A stretch of DNA of 64,000 nucleotides from Cercophora sp. LCS_1 (taxonomy: Eukaryota; Ascomycota; Sordariomycetes; Sordariales; Lasiosphaeriaceae). A program made the translations under genes and the position numbers. How positions within the stretch are numbered: position 1 is the first letter of the stretch; each line of letters starts with the position of its first letter. The DNA lies in the NCBI GenBank assembly GCA_036250225.1, contig JAPZLL010000005.1:1054001-1118000 (forward strand). Reading direction: 5' to 3'. The notes below the pieces were generated by a model that searched no databases, had not been told where the DNA came from, and saw only the letters and a list, made by a program, of their open reading frames with translations. This document shows positions 56,701-64,000 of this stretch, piece after piece.

Positions 56701-58008
56701 TGCGATGCAAAGGTGGTTCCGACCTGGGCCGACGGCATCCCACGCTGGCGAACACTGCCATCCCTCCACTCCCTGTCCTGGACCTGGCCGATGTCTGATG
56801 TGCAGCTGCAGTACGTACCTTTGGCTGCCAAGTGCAGCAGTGTAGCCGGTACGGCAGCGCTTGTAACCAAGTACTTCCCTCCCATCCGGAGGGGTCCACC
56901 ACTTCGTCTGTTTCGTCACCCTCTTGTTCGTCCCGGGGCCAGCCTGCTTCTTGGGAGGTCGTGCTGGTGCCCCAGTTTCGCGATCTCCCAAAACGACGCT
57001 TATGGAGCGTGCATTCTACCCACGCCGGTCCGTCCTTTTTTCTTCATAAAACCGCCCACCTCCCGCACAGCTTCTCCCGGAACCTGGACTTGCACTCCTG
57101 GCCTACCTCTTGCGAATCGACTCCATCCTCGATCCTCCGGTCTTGCCAGGATATCCCGTCAACACAGCGCACTGTGATGCTCGAGGCATAGAGGGCCATC
57201 CCAGCCCGGCTTGACAGACAGACAGGAACCACAAGACTAGCTCGCCGCTCCCACACCGTGCGTCGCCACCGTCCGCTGCTCGCTGCCTCGACACTCCGTT
57301 CGACCGTCCAGCCTCTTTTTGAGTTGCTCCCGTTGGCCGTACCCGGAACTCTGTCACGTCACACCAGCATTGCTGCGGCGTGCTGAGCTAAGAAAGCCGA
57401 CGTGTGCCTAGGTTCACAGCTGAGCGCCCAAGGCGAGGAAGACCTGACATTTTCCCGCCATCATCCCGTCTCCCGCCTTCCGGCCCTGACCTGCCCTGCC
57501 CTGACCTGAGACCCCACCGCTGCGTGCAGCCACGAGGGGAGGCCGACTTACACCACACCTTTCACCTTGAACAAATCTCCACTCAACCCACAATTATTTT
57601 TATTTCCTTTCCTGTTTGGATAGCTTGCCGGCGTTGGCACCAGTTGGGTCTTCGGCACTTGGACCAACACTTTTCTCTCCAACTCCAACCTCGTTCGGAA
57701 CAAACCACCTACAGAGAGCGATGACCAGGTAGCCCGCGGCTTTTGGCCCTGCGACCTTCTTTGTCTCGAGCGTGGAGTCGAGTCACACGGGGCGCCTCAC
57801 AGTTCGACGTTTGGGACTTCAGCCGTCCTGCAGCGTCGACAGCCGCCTGTAGCAGGCAGCGTAGCAGCAGCATTCTCGACACGCCGGAAAACGCGGGCTC
57901 TGCTCCCCCGCCGGATTAGCCACCACCGCGAACTACGGACCGTGAGCCGTCCAAGCAGCCGCCCTTGCCTCGCACTTCTGACAGCCGAGACGATCGCGCA
58001 CCACGACA
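50781..58008. other. 7.2 kb gene-poor region between ketopantoate reductase and copper-fist genes
   Basis: The two flanking genes diverge. The right 1-2 kb (about 56-58 kb) is C/T-rich on + and looks like the promoter and leader of the copper-fist gene; it contains a four-codon upstream ORF (listed). From 51 to 56 kb I see no recognisable protein, RNA gene or transposon; the many ORFs overlap one another on both strands with arbitrary composition. The DNA is not notably AT-rich, so there is no visual sign of heavy RIP mutation. Confidence 0.5.
57721..57732 (+). promoter_or_regulatory. Minimal upstream ORF in the copper-fist leader
   Basis: A start codon followed by two sense codons and a stop (ATG ACC AGG TAG) lies 277 bases upstream of the copper-fist start, after a CT/AT-rich stretch that looks like a transcribed leader. 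If it is in the mRNA it could lower translation. The same bases also include a possible splice donor (CAGgtagcc), so a leader intron could remove it. Confidence 0.3.
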
Positions 58009-59756
58009 ATGCTCATCAACGGAGAGAAGTATGCCTGCGAGGCCTGCGTGAGGGGCCATCGTGTCAGCAATTGCCAGCATTCGGGTGAGTGATTTCTGCC
58101 GCTGTTCAATTCGCACCGCGCTTCTCCTGCCGGCCGAGGAGCTCTCTGTTTCGAGCTGCATGCATGCAGCCTTGGTGCCGCCGCACTTGCTGCTGCTGCT
58201 TGCCCTTTTTTGGGTCAGGCCGATTGCAACCGAGGGGCTACGGGCGATGTCGCGAATCCTGGGACGAGCTGCCCGAACGGCCCCTCATGCGCCGGCCCAA
58301 TGGCTCATGCTCAAGCTCATTCAATTGCACCGGGCGAGCTCCTCGGCCGCCATGATGCTGCCCTAGCTCCCAGCTCGAGCTCTTTTGCTGCGGGGTTGTC
58401 GTGCTGTGCTAACATTGGCCGTGCGACTGCAGATCGTCCGCTCCAGCACATCAACAAGAAGGGAAGGCCGATTTCGCAATGCCAGCACTGTCGTGCTATG
58501 CGCAAGTCCCGCGCCTCACACGTCAAGTGCGACTGCGGCGAGAAGACGCACAAGTGCGTGCACCTCAGCAAGACGGTCGAGGGCCACAAGGGTAAGCTCC
58601 CGCTCGTCGGGCTGTTGACGCCGCGGTTTCTGACCCCTCCTGCCTGCTTGTAGATAGCTGCTGCTGTAACCATGGCGGCCGCTGCACCTGCTCCCACAAG
58701 AAGGAGCCCTTGATTCTCGACACGGTCCCCGAGTCGGACTCGGATCGGGACGCTGCCGCGCAGCTGAAGGGCTCCAAGCCCGGCTCCCGCAGTAGGCGGC
58801 GCGCCAACACGACCAGCGGCGACCTCCTGTCGTTTGACGCCCAGGGCCACCACAAGCCCACGTACAAGCATGCCCGGGTCTCGCAGAAATGCGGCCCCTA
58901 CCAGCTCCACCGCGGTAATTCGTTGCACGGCACCAGCAGCACCGGAAACCGCTCTGTTGACAACCTCATGCATGCCGCCAGCGCCAACGACGCCCAGAGT
59001 GGCGGATCGCCCGCGAGCACTAGCTCGGGTGACGTCGTGCTGCCATCGCAGCGTCGGGTCAGGTCCGAGGCTGCTTCGCCGCAGATGACGGGGTCGTCCT
59101 CATCGTTCTCGCAGCTCAATGGCCAGCTGCCTCCTCTGGATCTGTCGGGCATCAGCTACCGCCCGTACGTCACTAACAGTGCTGACTTTTTTAACATCTC
59201 GGACGATCCTCCGATGTTTAGCGCTGGGTTGAGCGCCCAATCGGTTGACTGGAGCCACTACGACATCCCGGACTTTGGCAATAAGACGGGCGACTTTGCG
59301 CCGTCTAGCTATAGCCACCCGCCGAGCTACAACGGCTACGAATTCACGGGTTCGGAGCAGGTCCCAACCCTGACGACCAACACGTCGACTTCGGGCGAGG
59401 CCTCTGAGGCCGAGGACATTCTGTCGAACCCTCTCGACGATTACGAGGCCCAGTTCCGCAGCGACGTCAACGGCGGGTTCACTCTGGGCCAGTCTGGCCT
59501 CTTGGGCAGCGGTGATTTCTCCGGCCTTGACTATGATGACTTTGGTCTCGGAAAGACTGGCAACAAGTTCCTCCCTACGCCAGCGTCCCTGGCCGGTGAC
59601 GACCCGACTCTGCTTGCCAACAGCGCCCCGGGTTTCAGCACTTTCTCGCTGGACGACGATCCGACATACTGGATGAGCAACTACGAGAGTGCGCTGCCCG
59701 TGTTTACGGAATCGCCGACTGAGGCGTCAGTGGCGCCCTTTTGGGGCGAGCAATGA
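58009..59756 (+). CDS. Copper-fist DNA-binding transcription factor
   Basis: A nuclear regulator whose N-terminal copper-fist domain binds DNA when loaded with Zn and, in several family members, a Cu(I) cluster. Exons are 58009-58084, 58433-58591 and 58654-59756, giving 445 aa. The zinc module uses C10, C13, C22 and H24 (YACEACVRGHRVSNCQH), followed by DRPL and the minor-groove KGRP at 35-38. Further cysteines are CQHCR, CDCGEKTHKC and a dense CCCNHGGRCTC patch just after the third exon begins. The remaining 350 residues are Ser/Thr/Asp-rich, with acidic segments near the C-terminus (FSLDDDPTYW) that could activate transcription. Intron 1 is 348 nt, unusually long here, and falls exactly after the zinc module. 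Whether the factor answers to copper or to weak acids (Haa1-like) or iron cannot be told. Confidence 0.93.
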
Positions 59757-61429
59757 CGTGTGGGCGAACGAATACGATGTTAAGAAGACGCGATACTTCC
59801 TGCCTATCTCAAACACCCATGTTTCTCATCGGGGGTGGCGGTTTATTGCAACGAAAGTCCTTTTTGCCACGTACATATATCTTGTCGACGAAAATTTCTA
59901 TCGCAGTTGGACCGCGGACTGGGAGGCGGCAATGCAGGGTTACCACAAGGAACGGGCATTTTGGTGTCACATTTCTCACGGCGCTTGGATGGTTTTTGTC
60001 TTTTTTTTCCCTATCAATCCGGCACGAAAGTTGACGACATGATCACATTGTCCCATGGACTCTCTTGCTTTCTAAGCCCATGCTATCTATTTCCCGAGTC
60101 TGTTTATGGTCCGTGTTCTGAATATCCATTCATCACTGGTTGGCGGTCTGCTTGGCATATAAGAGCGATAAAAAGTTGGGGGGCGCGTTTGCTATTTGGA
60201 TCTTTGTTGCGTTTGGAGATATTTTAGCCTTGCGGGATGACAGTCAAGCAAGCACAGTATATACTTGTTTATGATTCGATTCGTCTGCGTTGCTGCTTTT
60301 TTCATCTCGTTGGTGACGGCAGGCTCGTGGAGTCCAGTCGAGCCGCGGAACACAACGTCTGACACATTTAGGGTTATGGGACGGCATTTGTTGGTCGGCG
60401 GACGACCGAAGCATTTTCTCGAATATTTGTGATTCTGGGATGCTCCTTGTATATAACATGTTGGAAGGTGTATATACCCTGATTAGCTTATTCGGTAGCA
60501 ACCTTTTTGATTGGAAAGGGACCGGGCCCAGACGGGCGGGTTCCATCGTTACCCACCTTGTAAAGCAGAACTGTTCCACCGATGCAATGGTGGTTGCGCA
60601 AGCACGCCGCGAACCCACGTGTGGGTGTGCCATGTTGCCACGATGCGTCCTTCCGCAGAGGAGAGTTCAGCAGTGGAGATACATGACGCAGAGGTTATGC
60701 AGCTGATATGGAATACGGACGTGGCGGCGGGTGGATGCCGCGCCGGAAAGACCGGCCTCGGGTCTGGTCCTCTCCTTTCTTTTTTTGCTGTTGTGTTTTT
60801 TTACGCAGTTACTTGACATGCATGAAGGGTGATGTGGTGGATAATGGTGATGAGTGAGAGTGCACGGTAGGGTTAGGTAACCGACGCCTGCACGTTGTGG
60901 CTCCGTTGTTTGATGCACACGACTTGTTGTATTTGATGTGGTCATTTCTTGACCCACGATTTTGCCACTACAGTATGTACGACTGGGCCAGGGGTTTAGA
61001 GGAGCCGTTGCAATTAAAGGGGGAATGTACCCTTCGGCGGTTCTCTCGCTCGAATTTTAGGGCGGGCCACGCAAACATTGGCGATGCAGACATAGTATGG
61101 AGCCGGGGTGTTGATATTTCTCCGAGTTTTTTGGACATGTAGCAACAGTTGGGAATTAAAATGGGTGTCATCATCGTGGATGATCCATTTTGGGGAAGCC
61201 GTGGGTGATTGTGTGTGCCTGTCAATGCATTGTGGGTTTATATGCCGTGTTTTTCTTGTTTGGCGGTTCGGTTGGTCGGTCGGCGGGAGGGAAGACTATT
61301 CCTACGGGTCTTGGTAAACTCTGGGCGTTGGAAGGGGGAATTCAGGCCCGAGGACAGCAGTGATGATGCTGTGCGTCTTGTTGGTTTGGGATCATCCGAG
61401 ATCCGAGGAGAAGGAAATGACAGGGGTGT

Positions 61430-61446
61430 GGGGGGGGGGGGGGGGG
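61430..61446. repeat. Poly-G run (17 nt)
   Basis: Seventeen consecutive G, preceded by GGGGTGT. Its length is likely to vary and to be error-prone in sequencing. It could contribute to a G-quadruplex. Confidence 0.8.
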
Positions 61447-61832
61447 AAAGTGATCTGCGATCTGCAGCGGCTTAAGTCAGCGTTCCCGGCTTGAAGTTGA
61501 AGTGCGGAATGGAAGATTTGGAGGGAATAAATTCCGTCACTGGTTTTTTTCTTTGCTTGTTTCATGTTGGTGAAGACTGGACAAGCGGCACTAGAGATTG
61601 ACTTGGTGAAGATCGGCGATTTGTTCCATTGGAAATAGACGAGCCAACCATCGAAACGGAATTGGCTATCATGGCTTTCGTTTCCGCACCTGTTGGAACG
61701 CCCTCGTGTATCGTGGAACTTCTTCCCGTCGATCCGGCTCAATTGTCACAAAGTGCAAGCGCAAACGTTGGGGACAGGTTCAGACGGCTCCTTCTTCCAC
61801 CAACAAGCGAGAAAGACGAAACAACGCTCCTC

Positions 61833-61850
61833 TTTTTTTTTTTTTTTTTT
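61833..61850. repeat. Poly-T run (18 nt)
   Basis: Eighteen consecutive T in an intergenic region. Confidence 0.8.
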
Positions 61851-62555
61851 CAACACGGCCAGAAATAGGTTGACAGAAAACAGACAAAAACAATGGGGCA
61901 TTCCACCAGTCGAGGTTCATCCCGAGCTGTAGTTTTTTACACCATGCCGAAACCCCACCGCCCCTCCCCGTCCCCATCCGATCCTGCACACACTTCAGAC
62001 ACTTCACGACGCCATGATGTGTAATGTCCAGCACATCCAACGTCGGAGTCTCTCCCAGCGAAATCGGAGCCCCAAAAACCCAACAAACCACAACAAAACC
62101 ACAAAGTCAGACTAAAAAGAGCCCACCATTCCCCTTTCCCTTGGCTCCCTCTTAGCTGCCCCCACGCCGCCGCCGCCGCTTCCACCAAGCCCGCGCCATC
62201 ACCGTCACCGAACTCCTCGATAGTTCGTTCCCCTGCTATATCTCCACAACAAAACGCCCAAACTAAAAAAAAAAAAAATCCCATCACACATCACAAATTC
62301 GGGTCGGATACCCACGGCCTTTCTTTATGTCCTACACAACATTACCTAGTGCAGTGCGCGGTGTGCAGTGTGCAGTGCGACTCAGATCCTCGCCACGCAA
62401 GCCCCCCTCCCTCCAAAGCCCCCTCTGTGCCCCCCGACCAAGTCCCAGGACCCTGAAGAGACACGCACCCTCCAAACCTTGGGACGCTACGGTACCTCCC
62501 AAGCTTAGCTTGCCAAGGTAAAGGTAACCTTCCAAGAAGGACAAGCCAAAACAGG

Positions 62556-62573
62556 AAAAAAAAAAAAAAAAAA
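62556..62573. repeat. Poly-A run (18 nt)
   Basis: Eighteen consecutive A in an intergenic region; an A14 run lies 280 bases to the left. Confidence 0.8.
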
Positions 62574-63238
62574 TGATGCAGTTGAAAAACAATCGAGCCA
62601 TTGTTACACAATCTTATCCAATAGCCAAGAATCAAGCCCCCTACGTAAAAGAGGGGGGTTGCGTCCCATAACACCACCGGCCCGTCCGAATGCGAACGCC
62701 GAGTCTCCGGTGCTCCATCTGGGCTTTTTCTTTTCTGTCTCCTCTCCTGTCTCCTCTGTCTCCTCTCGCCGAGTGACAGGCCCCTCTGGCTGGGTCAGGG
62801 TTTGCCCCGATGGATCCTGGATGGAAACATCCCGGCCCCTGCACTATCGCTCGGTGTGGAATCCGTTCACCGCTGACATAGGTACCCACTAGGGTAGGTC
62901 GTTTTGCAGACAATGCGTCACTGATGTGTCCTGGCCTGGGTGTTTGGAGAATAAAAAAGGGGGAACGGAAATTCCCATGTGAAGATTGTGGTGAGTTTCA
63001 TGGCTTGGGTGTTACACAATACAGGGCCACGTCGGTGAGAACTTGGAGGATGACTTCTTGAACAACCTAAACATCTCAGGCCTTTTTGAGGGTTGGTGAT
63101 CGACTTCAAAATGGTTGACACATTGACGTGATAATTATTGAATCTAGGTCGGATGATTCAACGACCTTATTCATTCCGCTCGCTGCAAATAAAACGGGGT
63201 ATACTAACGGTACACAGTACATAGCCACACATACACAC

Positions 63239-64000
63239 TCAATTCATAAAAACAGCCAAGTAACCTGTCTTCAGAATGAAGCTGGGGTCAAACACGGAAC
63301 GGCCGCATTCCCCGACTGGAAAATGGTTCTCCTGTGCTTCCCCGACCTGTGCTCCGACAGGAGGCGCTGCTCCCGCTGGCAGCGGAGAGGGTGAAGCTGG
63401 TCCGCCGTCCTGCGGTGGCGGTGGCGGTGGCGGAGCTGCTTCCTGCGCGGGATCAACCGCCATGGCCACGTCCGCGAGCTGCTGCAGTGTTTTGACATTG
63501 GCATCATTGGCATCATTGGCACCTGCTGTTGGCTCCTTTGTGGGTTTTGGCATTGACCGCAGCATTTCCACAGTCTTTTCCCGGATCTGTGTCACCCATG
63601 CTGAGGGTGCAATGTCGTGATCGGTGAGGTTCTTGAGTATTTCAGTGGCTTTCTCACGCGCCTCGTCAACCTTTGTGAGTTCGACGAGCACGATGGATAC
63701 CAGAGCTAGATAGTGATGGGTGAGGGGGAAGAGGCTACTGGCGTAGGCGAGGAGAAGACGGGCGATCTGAAGGCAGTCATCAAGCATGAAATGTAGTCGT
63801 GTGGGCGAGAACAGGTCGGTAAGTAGCCGAGTATGCCAGTATGCGAGGTGGATGTGAGGATCGCTGGATGGGTCAAAGGTATCGGGGAACCGCGATCGAA
63901 TAACCTCCATGAGATGGTTGAAGACGGGCCCGAAATAACTGGGTTTGACTAAGGATTCGTGGTCAGGGGGGGACTTGGCAATTGGTGCCATGACGCCGAT
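63239..64000 (-). CDS. C-terminal part of a probable fungal regulatory protein (cut by window edge)
   Basis: The frame is open to the right edge (three codons lie before the first visible ATG), so the gene continues outside the window. About 250 residues are visible. The first 130 are helical (YFGPVFNHLMEVIRSRFPDT, LAYWHTRLLTDLFSPTRLHF, HYLALVSIVLVELTKVDEAR), with a pattern like the C-terminal half of Zn2Cys6/Fungal_trans regulators. An Ala/Pro-rich linker with a short Asn-Asp-Ala repeat and a P7 run follows, then the C-terminus. The DNA-binding end is not visible, so the assignment rests on composition and helix pattern only. The last 20 residues could be an artefact if an unrecognised intron lies near the 3' end. 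Confidence 0.55.
   Translation of the reverse strand: MGVMAPIAKSPPDHESLVKPSYFGPVFNHLMEVIRSRFPDTFDPSSDPHIHLAYWHTRLLTDLFSPTRLHFMLDDCLQIARLLLAYASSLFPLTHHYLALVSIVLVELTKVDEAREKATEILKNLTDHDIAPSAWVTQIREKTVEMLRSMPKPTKEPTAGANDANDANVKTLQQLADVAMAVDPAQEAAPPPPPPPQDGGPASPSPLPAGAAPPVGAQVGEAQENHFPVGECGRSVFDPSFILKTGYLAVFMN

Larger units (their letters stand above)
59757..63238. other. 3.5 kb intergenic region rich in homopolymer runs
   Basis: It lies between the ends of the convergent copper-fist (+) and edge (-) genes. No gene is seen. It contains G17 (61430-61446), T18 (61833-61850), A14 (62265-62278) and A18 (62556-62573) runs, more than the rest of the window. Confidence 0.5.

Noticed and set aside
56275..57177. 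Two overlapping ORFs of 238 (-) and 263 (+) codons
   Set aside because: They are mutually overlapping on opposite strands with no recognisable motif. They lie in the likely promoter/leader of the copper-fist gene.
1..64000. CRISPR arrays, bacterial operons or prophage
   Set aside because: The sequence is clearly a fungal nuclear chromosome with spliceosomal introns. No regular repeat-spacer arrays were seen.

Overview
The window is nuclear DNA of a filamentous ascomycete, most likely a Sordariomycete. The evidence is the short GT-AG introns (mostly 38-150 nt, often with a CTAAC or CTGAC branch site), strand-independent monocistronic genes, and families typical of that class: a fungal phytochrome, HET-domain and DUF6546/F-box-like genes, a GH55 glucanase and copper-fist and C2H2 regulators. 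A Chaetomiaceae or other Sordariales origin is a guess from family content. Gene density is low, and more than half of the window is non-coding.

Layout. From 1 to 7.6 kb are the 3' part of a BTB/RCC1 (Btb3/IBTK-like) gene and ATG13, both on +. From 9.3 to 12.3 kb on - are a broken F-box/DUF6546 gene and a maltose O-acetyltransferase-like gene. From 12.7 to 20.9 kb on - are HSE1 (ESCRT-0), a membrane-anchored gene with a disrupted N-terminus, phosphoglycerate dehydrogenase and a two-domain glyoxalase I. From 21.5 to 24 kb are a HET pseudogene with several frameshifts and a tRNA-Asn. From 24.5 to 27.7 kb on - is a C2H2/fungal transcription-factor gene. After a 5.3 kb gap come a GH55 exo-beta-1,3-glucanase (+), a PhyH-family dioxygenase (-), a DUF2461 gene (+) and an Ala/Pro-rich small protein (-). 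A complete fungal phytochrome histidine kinase occupies 41.7-46.3 kb (-), and a ketopantoate reductase 49.5-50.8 kb (-). After a 7.2 kb gap comes a copper-fist transcription factor (58.0-59.8 kb, +). The right edge cuts a gene (-) whose visible C-terminal part resembles fungal regulatory proteins.

The genes do not form an evident pathway or cluster. Most are housekeeping genes: autophagy initiation, endosomal sorting, serine synthesis, methylglyoxal detoxification and pantothenate synthesis. Others sense or regulate: the phytochrome, the copper-fist factor and the C2H2 factor. The broken genes are all of accessory type and lie in the first 24 kb. Exon structures were worked out by hand from splice consensus, reading phase and family conservation. 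No alignments or expression data were available.
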